NCBI GenBank assembly: GCA_003024785.1
Contig: PUQB01000496.1
Coordinates: 123,298-187,297 of the forward strand
Source of the DNA: Selaginella tamariscina
Taxonomy: Eukaryota; Streptophyta; Lycopodiopsida; Selaginellales; Selaginellaceae
Reading direction: 5' to 3'
Length of the DNA: 64,000 nt
Shown here: positions 1 through 11,805 of the stretch, piece after piece
How the letters are laid out: each line of letters starts with the position of its first letter
Numbering within the stretch: the stretch's first letter is position 1
Position numbers and translations under genes: made by a program
Notes under the pieces: generated by a model
Seen by the model: only the letters and a program-made list of their open reading frames with translations
What the model was told of the DNA's origin: nothing
Databases searched by the model: none

Positions 1-152
1 CCCTCGAAGTTCGTTTAGGGCATCCATCATTATTTCACGCCAACCAGGTCGCTGCCTAGGGGGTCGACCTGGATCAGCTCATCCATCTCCTCATTTTGAG
101 CCTCTGCGACAGCCCTCTCTGCCTCAGGCTCCGGTTGCTTTCTTTTGCTCAT
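1..152 (-). pseudogene. 5' end of a gypsy-type gag ORF, cut by window edge
   Basis: Read on the minus strand, an ATG at 152 opens a short charged reading frame (begins MSKRKQPEPEAE) about 310 bp downstream of a primer binding site and LTR. That is where the gag leader and start of an LTR retrotransposon should lie. A stop is met after about 40 codons and the element runs off the window, so only the leader and the start of gag are visible. The position supports gag; the sequence itself is too short to identify by homology. Confidence 0.45.
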
Positions 153-464
153 CGTATTGAACCCTAGTTTCAACACTCGGAGAATATGCTTGGAATATTC
201 CCAATGTTAAGTTGGAAACACCCTGCACAGGTTGTACACCCACACACATCAGCTTGAACTAGCATAAGACTTTCGGACATACCTAGAATCTCACGCCGAC
301 TCACTGAGCAAGTGTTCTCCGAAGTTTGACAACTCACAGGATCAAACTCTCTGCGCAGAATACAGACATGTTAACCAAAGCGATAGAGTAGATCAAGAAT
401 TTAGAGTTATCTAAACATTGAAACACCTATGACTTAAGGTAGTCCTACTGACCGCAGAGAACTT

Positions 465-476
465 GCTCCGATACCA
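465..476 (-). other. Retrotransposon primer binding site (initiator tRNA-Met type)
   Basis: The minus strand reads TGGTATCGGAGC two bases after the CA end of the LTR at 479. Plant LTR elements primed by initiator tRNA-Met carry TGGTATCAGAGC at this place, so there is one mismatch in twelve. This fixes the element as minus-oriented, with the LTR at 479-1453 as its 5' LTR. Confidence 0.7.
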
Positions 477-478
477 AT

Positions 479-1453
479 TGTCAGAGTTTTTACCTGGTGC
501 CACAAAGGCGGCTTGCCAGGTGCCAACCCTGGAATCCCCTCTCTGGAAACCCCACGGAATCTGGTAAAGTAACCCGTATTAGGAACCCAACCTTAGGAAC
601 TTAAACCCTAACTGACCAAGTCCACGAACGAGACTCACCTTGTGAATCAGGATGCACGGACTAGCCGAGTTATAGGTGTCGTTCCTAGCTTGGCGTGGTT
701 GAGGCGGCCGGAGCAAGGCCTCAACCACTAGTTCTGCGGAACGTGAACTCGGGCAATACCTTTGAGCTTGCGAGCAGGTTTTCGGACCAAGGAATCTGGC
801 TAACTCCTTGGAAGTGACGTGCCCTTCTCAAAGGCAAGATCCTGCCAACGATAAGGATAGTCTAACCCTAGGGTGGGTTGTACCCCTGTCGTGTGGAAGT
901 TTGGGCGGCACAACAGAGGGTTGCACCTTGACGACACAAGCTTAGCTTGCACCGGTAGGAGGTTAACGAGCTCTCTTTTGAACCCAGGAAGCCTCACTAC
1001 ATATACTCTACCTTATTTATGTGACGGACCCCCCCCCCCTGTTTACCTAAATGAGTAAGTGGGCTGGCACGGAAATGCCAGCCCTTAGAGAAAATGGTTG
1101 TCCTAACCTAATCCTAAACCTAACCCCTAGGGGGGGGTTTAGGACGTGGGGTTAGGGCAACCCTAGGGTTAGGTCAACCCTAGGGGTGTCCCTAACCCTT
1201 ATTTTGACAAGCTATAATTTGCAAGAACCCTAACCTGGAACGTCAAAATGGGGGAGGGTTCTCTAAATGGAAGTGCTAGCTTCGCCTAGAGTTTCTTGCA
1301 AATACCTAACGACACCCGGCCGGACCATCACTAGATACCCAAGTGCACTATGCGGGCCTGTTTCTTCTACATCTAGGGTTCGTCACATAATCCAGTAGGT
1401 AACAACAGTCAAACCCCAAAGTAAAGGGTCGAGTCATAGTAAAAACTATGATG
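479..1453 (-). repeat. 5' LTR of a Ty3/gypsy-type element (LTR family 1)
   Basis: On the minus strand the copy ends in CTCTGACA next to the primer binding site. Its far end (1440-1453) is the inverted-repeat motif CATAGTTTTTACTATG. The same sequence recurs as two other copies, at 23251-24894 (plus) and 41245-42974 (minus). The best-conserved block is around 860-1060, which contains GGCGGCACAACAGAGGGTTG. This copy is about 975 bp against about 1.65-1.73 kb for the others, so it carries a large internal deletion. Several telomere-like CCCTAA runs (1100-1200) are part of the LTR and do not mark a telomere. Confidence 0.8.
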
Positions 1454-1943
1454 TGTCGCCTACAAATCCACTAGTGCCTTCTCCTGATGTTCCTCCAGAT
1501 CTAGGCCCATCTATCAGATAACCCTAACCAACTTACAAAGTAGTCAAAAGTAATAATAACGTACTCATTTCTAGCAATCGATCGTAGAAAAGGTCCCATT
1601 AGATCAAATGCCACCAACTCAAATGGACGAAAAACTGCAATTAAACTCCAACCGTGCTTCTGAAGTACACGGGGAGTATTGCGAACTTGGCACCACACAC
1701 AACTACGCACATACCGAATTACATCTCTTCACAACTCTGGCAATAGAAAGATTTGTGCAGTTTCTCCATCACACGATGATGTCTCATGTGCCTGCCGAGA
1801 ACAAAAGAGTCATGGTAAGCGTGGAGAAGTGTGGAATGAAGACCGAAGGCACTACCAACCACAAATGATCATCTGGATTCAGTCCTCACAAAATAAAGAA
1901 GGTTGTCATGAATGCGATATTACAAATGTAAATGCCTGAAAGG
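1454..1943 (-). pseudogene. Decayed Ty3/gypsy integrase fragment
   Basis: The minus-strand frame at about 1501-1710 contains C-x-x-C (CVWCQ) followed about 30 residues later by PFELVAFDLMGPF. This is the typical junction between the HHCC zinc-binding part and the catalytic core of gypsy integrases. Upstream frames are broken. It lies between two LTRs of different families, so it is a remnant of yet another insertion. Confidence 0.6.
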
Positions 1944-2361
1944 TGTCAAGCCACGATCCAAGAGCAAGGAGGCTTGACTTAGGAGCAGAACAAGGACTAG
2001 GAACAAGATAGGAGCAGGACATGAACTAGGAACAAGATAGGAAACATGACATGAACTAGGAACAAGACAGGAGCAGGACAAGGAGAGAACAGGAAGTAAG
2101 GAGCAAGACAAGAACAAGACAAGATTGATCGTAGAAAGACTAGTGTTAATAATAATTGATTGTACAACAATTTAGGTCGGAACTTTTATGTTCACAACTC
2201 CAAGAACTAATCTGGTCATGAGCTAAAATGGTGACCTTTATCTTGTAGGCATATCCTATGGGTATATCTTGTAGGCATATCCTGTAGGCATATCCTGTAT
2301 CCCGTATCCTATATCCTGTATCTTGTGTCCGATATCCTGCATCCTATATCAGGTCGTGACA
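1944..2361 (-). repeat. LTR (family 2), 3' LTR of the element at 2362-7399
   Basis: The block starts TGTCAAG and ends GTGACA. It has an imprecise GGAGCAGGACAAG-type array (1965-2125), a unique middle (2150-2230), and a 13-bp CATATCCTGTAGG array (2245-2330). The same modules occur inverted at 7400-7848 and directly at 7849-8181. Since the adjoining pol reads on the minus strand, this is the 3' LTR. Confidence 0.7.
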
Positions 2362-2879
2362 ACACCTCCTTCCTAAGGACGAATTCCACGAGTCTTGGGA
2401 CCTGGTTTAATAGGATAACGCCGATAGAAGGCAGCAACCTTGGAAGAAGCATGAAGTAAATTGGATGCAGGTTCCCAAGTGCGATCGGTAAGCAAATAAC
2501 TTTTCAATTCACCAAGTATTGAAGTTGACGGCGATGAAGACAAGAATCAAGGATGGCTACAACTTTGTACTCAAGTTCATCGTTAATGACCACATGAGGG
2601 GGAGAAGAAGGAAGCACAACAAAAAAAAGAAGAAGGATGATATGGCTCCAACAAAGAAGTGTGAAACATAAGATGAAGTTTCACCGTAAATGGTAACTCT
2701 AGTCGGAAAGCTACAAGATTGACCTTAGCCGCAATGTTGTAAGGGCCCAATCGTTAAAAATCCAACTTAGAAGAAGGCCCTATTGGTGCGAATATGTCGT
2801 CAAAGAAGTCACACGAGATCACTAATCTTGTATGCAGGTGCCGACTGACGATGAGCATAACATGACGCTTGTATCGTTT

Positions 2880-3434
2880 CTATGCCTGCTGAAGATGAAC
2901 CCGGAGATTATTCTTACCTGACAAAGTGCTGGAGACGATCCTGTACTGTAGGAGCGGAAGAAGGAAAAGCAGGAGCAAAGTCAAAACGTGGATGGTAAAC
3001 TTATAAGAGCAAATAAAGGTGTCTATCTTGTAGATGCGTGAATGGAGTTGTTGTAGGCAAACTCCGCCATTGGAAGAAGGTTTAACCAGTTGTCCTGTTG
3101 GTAACTGATGAAAGCAGCGGAGATATTGCTCCAAGGTCTGAATTGTGCGTTCTGACTGCCCATTAGTTTGTGGATGATATCCTGAAGAAAGATCCACTTT
3201 AACTTGTAGACTTCGGAGAAGCTCTCGCCAAAATCTGGATATGAATTGTGGGCCTCGATCAGAAACAATGCTCTCATGATGTCGGAACACTTTGTGGATC
3301 ACCAACTCAGCAGTTGTCTGGCTTGTAGCCATTTTGTTGCATGGTAGAAAATGAGCCTGTTTGGTGAAACGGTCAACCACCACAAGAATTACATCAAATC
3401 CACGAGAAGGAGGAAGATCTATGAGGAAATTCAT
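2880..3434 (-). pseudogene. Gypsy integrase catalytic core remnant
   Basis: The minus strand encodes VDRFTKQAHFLP, then SDRGPQF about 40 residues later, and GYHPQTNGQSERT. These are the hallmark blocks of the retroviral-type integrase D,D(35)E core, and the last block carries the catalytic Glu. The HHCC-like segment precedes it at about 3450-3560 (YDTCNRSK). The frame shifts near 3030-3120. It would insert the cDNA copy if intact, but it is broken here. Confidence 0.8.
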
Positions 3435-4199
3435 AAAAATGGACCTCTAAGGAGCAGAGGGAACAGGAAAAGGACGAAGAAGACTAGAGGGCGCGTGATG
3501 AGGCATCTTCGACCTATTGCAGGTGTCATAACTCTGTACAAACTTTCCACAAAACCTCGTAACCCAGGCCACTAATAGTTGAGTCATCAACTCAACTGTC
3601 TTGGCCACACCAAATGTTCTGTAGTTGGGGTATCATAAAATCCTGTACCACACGAGTCCTGTAAACACCAACAGGAATGTATAAAAGACCTTCCCGGTAA
3701 GGAGTCTGTCCTATATGGCAAACAACTTGTAGTCTATACGGGAACTGAGGAAGAGGAACTTGCGATGTCATGACTAATGTGTGAGAACAACGTTCTTGCC
3801 AAGTCGTCTATAGCCAACTGCAAATGAATGTCCTATAGAAGTGTTGAATTTGCTGGAGCCTGATGAACCTGTAGTGCCGCAAGCCAAAATCGATCAGGAC
3901 CCCAACAACACTTGCTTTTGACAGTTATATGCAGGATCGCCTGGATCAGTGCACAATGCATCCGCTTTGCCATTTCAAAAATCGGCCTGTAGACGATGAC
4001 AAAATCAGAACGTGGATAGGAATTCTGCCCACCTAACCTATCGCTGACTGGGAATTCGAGTCGTTTGAAAAAACTCTAGGTTCTTGTAATCCGTAAGAAC
4101 TTGTACATGATGCGCGCACCTTCTAGGAAGTGCCGCCACTCCTCGAATGAATCCATAATGGCTTTGAGTTCCTTATCATGAATCTCGTAATTGATCTCT

Positions 4200-5178
4200 G
4201 CCGAAAGGAACTTACGAGAGATGAAAGGCTACAAGATGGAGTAACTTGTATTCTCCAACTTGTGATAGGATAAAACCTACTACAAAATTCGAGGCATCTG
4301 CTTCAACGAAGAAGGGACGAGAAGGATCAGGATGTGCTAAAATTGGAGCTGTCATGAAGCGTCCTTAAGTGTTGTGAATGCATGTTCCGCCTTGTCAGAC
4401 CAAGAGAAAACCCCTGTGCACTTGGTGAGTTCCGTGAGTGAAAGTACACGCTTGGAAAAGTTCTGTAATGAACCGCCTATAGAAGTTTGCAAAGCCAAGG
4501 AAACAGTACGTCTCGTATAGACTTGGGCCTTTCCCACTTCACGATAGTCTTCACCTTGTGCATGTCCATGGAAACGCCAGCAGGAGAAGACGATGTAGCC
4601 AAGAACTCCACAGTATCTCTGTCAAAAAAACACTTCTCCAACTTCGCATACAGGCCATGCTTACGAAGCTTCTGTAAAACTAGTTGTACATGCTTGTCAT
4701 GTGCCGCCTGGTCCTTGGAGAAAATCAAAATGTCATCGAGGTAGATCACCACAAACTGGTCCAAGAAGTCGCAAAAAATGTCGTTCACCATTGTTGGAAC
4801 ACGACTGGGGCATTTGTAAGTCCGAAAGGCATCACCGTGTACTCGAAATGTCCATACCTTGTATGAAGGGCAGTCTTCCACTCATTGCTTGGACAAATCC
4901 GTACAAGATTGTAATCCCCTCATAAGTCGATCTTCGTGAACACCTTTGCTCCATGCAACCGATCGAGAAGTTCCGGGATCAATGGCAACGGGTACTGGTT
5001 CTAGATGGTGACTTGATTTAAACCCCTGTAGTCTACAACCAAATGCAAACTCCCATCTTTCTTCTTGACAAAGAAGATAGGTGCTCCTGTGGGGACTTTG
5101 AGTGACAAATGAAGCCGGATGCCAAGTTATCCTCGATGTACTAGCAAAGAACCTCCAATTCTGTAGGTGATAGCGCAT
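4200..5178 (-). pseudogene. Gypsy reverse transcriptase / RNase H remnant
   Basis: Across shifting frames on the minus strand one can read [13 protein letters not shown], then MPFGLTNAP at about 4815-4840, and VIYLDDILIFS at about 4725-4760, the YxDD catalytic box of reverse transcriptase. A finger segment (FLGFANFYRRFI-like) and the start of RNase H (FFVEADASN-like) follow at 4300-4500. Many in-frame stops are present, so it is a pseudogene. Family assignment to Ty3/gypsy rests on these motifs. Confidence 0.8.
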
Positions 5179-6079
5179 AAATCGATCCGAACGTGTAGTT
5201 TTCCCTTTTACAAGATTGATAAGACAGTCGTAAGACAGTGAATAAGAAAACTACAGCCTTGTGCTTAAAAAATGTTCTAAAAGAGTGGTACTTGGATGGC
5301 AGGGAAGAAGTAGGAGAAGGAGAAGGAGAAGGAGAATGAGAAGGAAAAGGAGAAGGAGATTGAAAAACAAGAGAGTCAGATATAAAAAAGGTAAAAGAGG
5401 ATGTAGGAGTTACTTGAAAAGCAAAAAGATAAAAAGGAGCAGGATCAGTGGCAAGTTTATGCATAGTAGTGGTAAGAACTCGGAGAGGAGAAGGAGGGAG
5501 CTGTGATTGAAAAAGAGGAAGGATCTTGGGGGTGGAATGAAAACAGAGTAATGAAAAGAGGCAGGATTGGGGAAAACTTGTGTGGATGTTGACGAGTGTA
5601 CAGGATTGGAAAAATCCTGTACAAAAGTCTGTGGATACACAGGAGTGAGGAGAGCCTGTGAATGTTGACGAAACCAGCAAGGGTGGATCTTGTTGAGGAG
5701 GCATTCGACATTGATACAGATTTGGAAGAACCCTATATAGGAATCCGTGGACTTACATGAGTGGAGAGAGAGCCTGTGGATGTGTTGATGAACTGACATG
5801 AGGTGAATCTTGTCGAGGAGGAATCTTCAACACTGATACATGAACGGTCAATCCTGTAGCTTGTACTGCCTCAGACACTAAGGACGTATCCTGCACACAT
5901 GAACTGCCGGAGAGGAAAACGTGAGCATTCTAGATTCAATCGATATGAGGATTTGCAATCATGAACCATGGCATGCTTTAAAACAATGGAAGTCGATTGA
6001 GTCTTGATCAAGTTGAAGGAAATCGAACAGTTGAATGCGCCATGACTGCAAGAGAGAGGTGTGGTTAGCATGGGTAACT

Positions 6080-7310
6080 ACACTAGAAGCAATAAGACGG
6101 ACCATTTGCAACCTTTACAGGAACTGCACACTTCAACTTCACCACCAGAATGTCATGCTGAGTTGCAAAAGTGTCATCCATGAAGCATGCATTTGCACCA
6201 GTGTTTAACAAGGCAAACTCCTTGAGCTCTTGATTATTGAGACGAATGTGTACATGAAACTAAGTGATGGAATGGTATGAGCAGCACCAATGAAGCCTGC
6301 ACCTATGTCCAACTTCGCGGCTCTTAGACGAAGTGGACATTGAAGTTTTCCGATGAATTTTAGCTTCAACTTCACGTGTCTTGAACTTCCTGGCTTTAAT
6401 AGAACATTTTGCCACCTTGTGTCCTGCTTCACACATTACAAGCATAAGTTCTCACCGTGACGACGTTGCTTCTTAACAATTGAAAGTGGGCCACGTTTGT
6501 ATTTCTCAACCTCCATAGGGACTACTCCAGAAGGTGTCATAACATGTGTTACAGTTGCAGGATTGGCTTGCAAGAACTACTAACAGAATTTTTCCTGATG
6601 ATGCTTGAACAAATGGTTGTCGCAGCGAACGGCCTGTTGCATGATCTCCGCTAATGTTTGGGCATCGGTAACGTAAGGAGAAGGTCCTTCACGTCATCCT
6701 CAACCCAAAACAGAGAAGTGTTTGATCAATGCAGTCTCGTCCCATGGAATGTTTATGCAAAGTTGCTAAAATTCGGATGCATAAACAGAAACTGGTCAGG
6801 ATCCTTGTGTAAGCTTCCGTAACTTTGTGCATGCGGAACGGTACTTATCGGGATCTCTAAAGCAGGCTTCAAAGGCAGCCACGCAATCCTTCCAAAGTCT
6901 TCCATCAATGGTCGTCATGCTCCAGCAAAGGGGCAACCCAAGCCCGTGAAGATCCAACTAGTAAGGATTGCCAAAAGGCCAACCTTTTTGTGCATTAATT
7001 GAGTAGCGGCGTGGTTACATGTAAATCAAAAGCCTAATCTGATTCAGAAAACCTTGAAAATCAGGGTGATTGCCACTAAACTTCTCTAGCATGTTGATCT
7101 TTGGTTCTGAAGAAGAGTTTCGATGGAGAGGAAACCACGGATGCTTGAGAGAGAGCCTGCACAGTAGTCTTGGAGGAAGCATCAGCAGGTGCATGCGCCG
7201 CGTTGGTGGAACCTTACAGATCTATGACCACTTGGCACAAAGTGGCCAGCTCATGAAGTAACATTTGGTGCTCGCATTGGAATTGCTCAAAATCTGCCAT
7301 GATCTGTGAA
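6080..7310 (-). pseudogene. Gag zinc knuckle and aspartic protease remnant
   Basis: The minus strand at about 6405-6445 reads CEAGHKVAKC, the C-terminal half of a CCHC zinc knuckle typical of gag nucleocapsid. At about 6190-6230 it reads FALLNTGANACFMD. This corresponds to the retropepsin active-site block, normally D-T/S-G-A, here with Asn in place of the catalytic Asp. The capsid-like part of gag lies from 6500 to about 7310 and is broken into short frames. Confidence 0.6.
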
Positions 7311-7399
7311 AGAAAGAAGAAGAAAAGCAAGGAGAAAAAGCTAAGGAAAAAAAAAAGTAACTAGAAATCGGGGAGTTATGAAAGGAGTTACTATCAAAC

Positions 7400-7848
7400 T
7401 GTCATACAAGATACGAGATTATGGGATACAGGATATGCCTACGGGGATACGGACATGCCTACAGATATACCTACAGGACATGCCTACATGATATACCTAC
7501 AGGATATGCGTACATATATGCCTACAAGATATACTTACATGATTATACATGATAAGGGTCACCATTTTTAACTCATGACTAGATTAGCTCTTGGAGTTGT
7601 GAGCATAAAAGCTCCAACATAATTGTTGTACAATCAGTTACTATCAATATTAGTCTTTCTACAATCAATTTTGTCTTGTTCTTGTCTTGCTCCTTGCTTC
7701 TTGTTCTCTCCTTATCTTGTTCCTAGTTCCTGTCCTGCTCCTGTCCTACTCCTGTCTTGTTCTTGGTTCTTGTCCTATTCCTGTTTTGTTCCTAGTACTT
7801 GTCCTGTTCCTGAGTCAAGCCTCCTTGCTCTTGGATTGTGGCTTGATA
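7400..7848 (+). repeat. LTR family 2 copy in inverted orientation
   Basis: This is the reverse complement of the LTR at 1944-2361, complete from TGTCAT to GCTTGATA. It includes the CTGTAGGCATATC array (7430-7540) and the TCCTGTCTTGTTCCTAG-like array (7670-7830). It abuts a direct-orientation copy at 7849. Flanking bases CAAAC and GTTTG are inverted rather than direct, so this is not a simple insertion with a target duplication. Confidence 0.65.
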
Positions 7849-8181
7849 GTTTGATAATAACTGATTGTACAATAATTAGGTCGGAGCTTTTATGCTCATA
7901 ACTCCAATAGCTAATTTGGTCATGTAGTCATGAGCTAAAAATGGTGACCCTTATCCTGTAAGTATATCCTGTAGGTATATCATGTGGGGCATATCCTGTA
8001 GGCATATCCTGTAGGCATATCTTGTAGGTTATATCATGTAGGCATATCCTGTAGGTATATCCTGTAGGCATATCCTGTAGGCATATCCTGTAGGTATATT
8101 CCTGTAGGCATATCCTATTCTTGTATCCCATATCCTGTATCCTATGTTTCGGTATCCTACATCATGTATTGGGTCATGACA
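7849..8181 (-). repeat. Partial LTR family 2, 3' LTR of the next element
   Basis: It matches 2137-2361 in the same orientation, starting at the unique middle segment and ending TCATGACA. The 13-bp CATATCCTGTAGG array is expanded here to about a dozen units (7965-8115). The first half of the LTR is missing and is replaced by the inverted copy at 7400-7848. Confidence 0.65.
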
Positions 8182-8445
8182 AAACCCATCACGAAACCTT
8201 TGAATCCATGGCTCAACCTTTTGAACTTCCAGACCTCATTCAAAGATGGTAAATCTAACTCTACATTCTGCGGACACTAAACGTCAAGCACAGTAATTGT
8301 TGATGGTACAGAATCTTTGTCTAAAAAGTCCATTAATGCTGGAACAACTGGCTCCTCAGGGGCAAAAGAAAAGAAAGAAGGTGAAAGAAGAGCTTAAGAA
8401 AGAGCATCAACATCAGCCATGAAACTCTCTGGGCGATGAACAACC

Positions 8446-9509
8446 TTAAAGTTGTAAAATTTGAAGCTTCAAGGCCCACCAAGTAGTATAAACAATCAAA
8501 TTCTTCCACTTTAACAACAAAGTGACTGCTGCATGATCGCCTTTCAACAACGTCCGAGAACCATACAAGTAGGCATGGAGTTTCTCAAAACCCCAAACTG
8601 CTGCTAGACACTCCTTTTCTATCGTGGAGTAGTTTACCTTTGTTGATTGTAACGTACGATTGATGTACGCAATGGGATGTCTTTGGCCAGGGACACTCGT
8701 ACTCTCATGCAACAATATGCCCCGAGACCGATGTTAGAAGCATCTACATGCAAGATGAAAGAACGAGTGTAATTCGGTACGCCAAAACTTGAGGAGTTGT
8801 CAACAACTTTTTGAAATTTACAAATGCCTGCTTGCAATCCTTAAACCAAACAAAAGAAGTCATTGATGACTTCAACAACGCCCGCAACGGTGCAATACAA
8901 TCTGAAAGATGATCCACAAAACAACCCAAATATTGTACCTTGCCAAAAAAGCGTTGCACATCATTCACACACTTCGGCGTAGGGAACTTCAAAATTAATC
9001 AAAGGACACCAATTATCTGGTTTATCACATTTTCACGTGAAGGTTTGTAAGTCGATCCTAACAAACTAGTTACAAAACACACACTTAGATGGCTTCAACT
9101 TCAACTCAACCTCCCGTAGCCAATCCAAAACCTTGCGTACATCACCAATATGCTCCTCCCATGTTCCAACCGAGTGGATTAAAACATCATTGATGAAGTC
9201 GGTAGTCACCTCCTATATATCATAGAGAACCTTGTCCATCATACGCTGGAAAGTCGCTAGAGCATTGTTCAAACTGAAAGGCATCACCAAGAATATCCAA
9301 AGGCGAGATCTAACTTGGTGAATCAACGGCTCTTCCCAGTAGATCCAAAAGGTCTGCAGTTGAGGAAGTGGGTACACATATGAAATGGTTATATCATTTA
9401 ATGGGCAATAGTCGATGCAAAATCGAATGCTCCCATCTGGCTTTGTCACAAGATGAGATTCGCACGCCCAAGGACTTTGAGATTTTCGGATAATACCCTT
9501 TTCCAACAT
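8446..9509 (-). pseudogene. Second gypsy reverse transcriptase / RNase H remnant
   Basis: The minus strand reads GIIRKSQSPWACESHLVTK then KPDGSIRFCIDY, followed by MPFSLNNALATFQRMMD (RT). After a break come VQYLGCFVDHLSD and FILHVDASNIGLGA (RNase H first Asp), then HPIAYINRTLQSTKVNYST. This is the classic RT-connection-RNase H order of gypsy pol. The YxDD region at 9100-9200 is damaged. It belongs to a separate, overlapping-family element whose 3' LTR is 7849-8181; integrase is absent. Confidence 0.8.
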
Positions 9510-9575
9510 CTCCTTAACATTCGCTCATAAGATCTTGGAGTTCCTTTGGTGACCGACACCGAACAGGTACCTTAA

Positions 9576-11140
9576 TCAACCTAGCATCCCCAGGAATAGG
9601 GTGGGTGTGTGTCGCAATCTTGGCCCCATATAACAAGTCGAAGTTGAAAAAATCAGCATACTTCTTTTAACGACTACAACACGACGATTATCTAATGGAT
9701 CTAGAGAGGGAAAAGAAAAACATGAAGGGAATATGGTTGGAAGTAAGAGTGAAACAAAAGTGATGAAAGCAGAGGTGAAAGCACATAGACGAAGTGGAAT
9801 AGAAGTAAGAGGAATGGAAGAAAGATGAGGGAGAGTCAAACAAAAAGGGGAGACTTTTCGAAGTCACACTTGGTATGATTGCGAGTCAACCAATCCATAT
9901 CAAGAATAAGGTGAAAAGTTACCTATAGAGATTGAAGCTCAAGCTCACGATTGTTCACATGAATAACAATGTCAACTTCATCCCGTGAACAAGCATGAGT
10001 GTGTCCGTTGCCGTACAAAATGAAGATTAGTTCTTCTGCACGACGCAAATGAAGGCTGCAACGTGTAACAACAAAACTGAGAAATAAAGGACAAACTTGA
10101 ACCTATATCTACCAACATTAAAAGGAAAATAGGACGTGGCATGTGATTAAATCGAGCTTGAAAAGTAAAGACCGAATGAGCTGGTGCAAAGTGAACTCCT
10201 TAATGATACTCTTGAAAGAAAGACGGAGGGATCACTAACTTATTCGCACGAGGACCCCTCTCTACTCGTGCGATTTGTCGTTTCCTGGAAGAGCCATCGC
10301 ATCAGACCTTCTACTGTAGCGGTGCCAATTGGATGTTGTTGATGCCAAGGCCTTCACCTCGGAAATGAGGGACACCAATCGGGAAACCATTGACAGCGCC
10401 AATACATGTGTCCAACCTCATCTCATGTCCGACAATGAACTTCACGTCCACGTCCTCATCCATAGGCCCCACCTTGTGCTGGTACACGAGTAGTAACAGC
10501 ATCAACCTCCATTGGAGCAGGACCATCCCCTGCATAAAATGGAACGAGAGAATGTGAAGTTGCAAGCGAGAGAGGTGATGACTCATATCGTGTCCTAGCC
10601 TCAAAGCATCATCAAGAGTTATTAGAGCTAGTGCATGCACAAGCCCTACAAGGTCTTGACGAAGTGCTGGCCATAGTGATGTATTTCGACATGTTAGGCT
10701 TAGCATGCAGCAAAAGTCTCCGAAAGCGAACACCAAATTGCATCACCTACTTAGATAGTTCCTAACGAATACAATGCAACTGCTGAAAAGCATCGTCACA
10801 GTCATCTGTATGCAAATTTGAAGATCTCTGAAAGAATACTCCAATCCCCATGAGTTGTAATGTCCAAACCATTGTACCATTGCAACATTGTCCCATGCAG
10901 ACAAGTAGTAAACTCGCGCAAACACTGAGCACCATCTCATGAATGATATGTGGCAACCATGGTGAAGTGGTCAAACCAATGATACACATCATCCCTAAGA
11001 TTTTTGCGAAAGCCGAACGCAAGGATTTGCAACATGAACAAGAAGAGAGTACCATGGGCTGTGAATTGCCAACATCAATTGAGAGTGATTGCTTAGTTGC
11101 ATTCGCATAACATCCAACAACTGCATGAACAATTACTTTA
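9576..11140 (-). pseudogene. Gag-protease remnant of the second gypsy element
   Basis: At about 9875-9910 the minus strand gives ILDMDWLTRN, the usual end of the gypsy protease domain. Around 10311-10736 a frame with RQDLVGLVHALALITLDDALRLG and adjacent pieces to 11055 look like gag helices. Frames are interrupted throughout and no zinc knuckle is readable. It sits directly upstream of the RT remnant on the same strand, as expected. Confidence 0.5.
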
Positions 11141-11805
11141 CAAACGAAGGTTGTGCATCCATTGACGAAAAGAGAAGAAAAGACAAAATCTACAAAGAAA
11201 AAATAGATTTAAATAGTGAAAAAGGTAGATCTTAAGAAGACAAAGAAAATCTATAAAAAAGACACAAATCCGAGCGCTCCTTAGGAACAATTAAAGGTGC
11301 CTCTCACTTGCACTAATGTGATACCTTGAAATATAAAAATATGTACATTCATTAGTTAAAAAACCCTAACTAACTTATGTACAAAAGTAAATGTTCATAT
11401 TTAAATCAATCTGACACGGTTATCGAAATCCACTACACTAGTAATAGTATATGCACATGCAGCACTACACATAGATATTACAATACTAAAATTTATATGT
11501 AATTTATAAAATCTAAACTAAATAAACTTATATTAATATTTCATAAATATTATAGTATCTGATGTATTTATAAAATCTAACTTATATTATAATGGTATAA
11601 AATTTATTTTAATTTAGATTTTATAAAGAGCTTTGATAGTTTAATATAATATTCTTACTATTACTTGTTTTTTACGTCTTATGAATAATTCACTATACTT
11701 ACCTAATATAATTTAATAAGCATTTTAAAAAGAATATTGTTGGAAATGAGTAATTACTGAGCGAATATTCGCAAAGAACCCTAGGATTAGGGTTCTTGAG
11801 CAGCT
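11141..11805. other. AT-rich intergenic region and NLE promoter side
   Basis: No coding signal is seen. 11330-11740 is strongly AT-rich. Just before the NLE start codon, at about 11779-11797, there is CCCTAGGATTAGGGTT, a telomere-box-like element of the kind found at plant ribosome-biogenesis genes. Confidence 0.5.

Larger units (their letters stand above)
2362..7399 (-). mobile_element. Decayed Ty3/gypsy retrotransposon internal region
   Basis: Reading the minus strand from 7.3 kb down to 2.4 kb, the order is gag with a zinc knuckle, aspartic protease, reverse transcriptase, RNase H and integrase. This is the Ty3/gypsy (Metaviridae) order, because integrase follows RNase H. All frames are broken by stops and shifts. 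Stretches 5180-5860 and 3435-4350 hold only decayed linker or low-complexity purine-rich sequence. No intact protein could be made, so it is non-autonomous today. Confidence 0.8.

Noticed and set aside
1090-1210. CCCTAA-rich stretch as an interstitial telomere
   Set aside because: The repeats are irregular and recur inside the other copies of the same LTR (23500-23580, 41340-41530), so they are LTR sequence.
5141-5799. Several overlapping minus-strand frames rich in Ser/Phe/Pro
   Set aside because: They sit in the decayed linker between gag-protease and RT, overlap in all frames, and show no domain; low-complexity purine-rich DNA explains them.
7928-8131. Regular 13-bp units resembling a CRISPR or protein repeat
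   Set aside because: There are no spacers, and the units are contiguous minisatellite inside a plant LTR; the translated Tyr-Arg-Ile-Cys-Leu repeats are a by-product.
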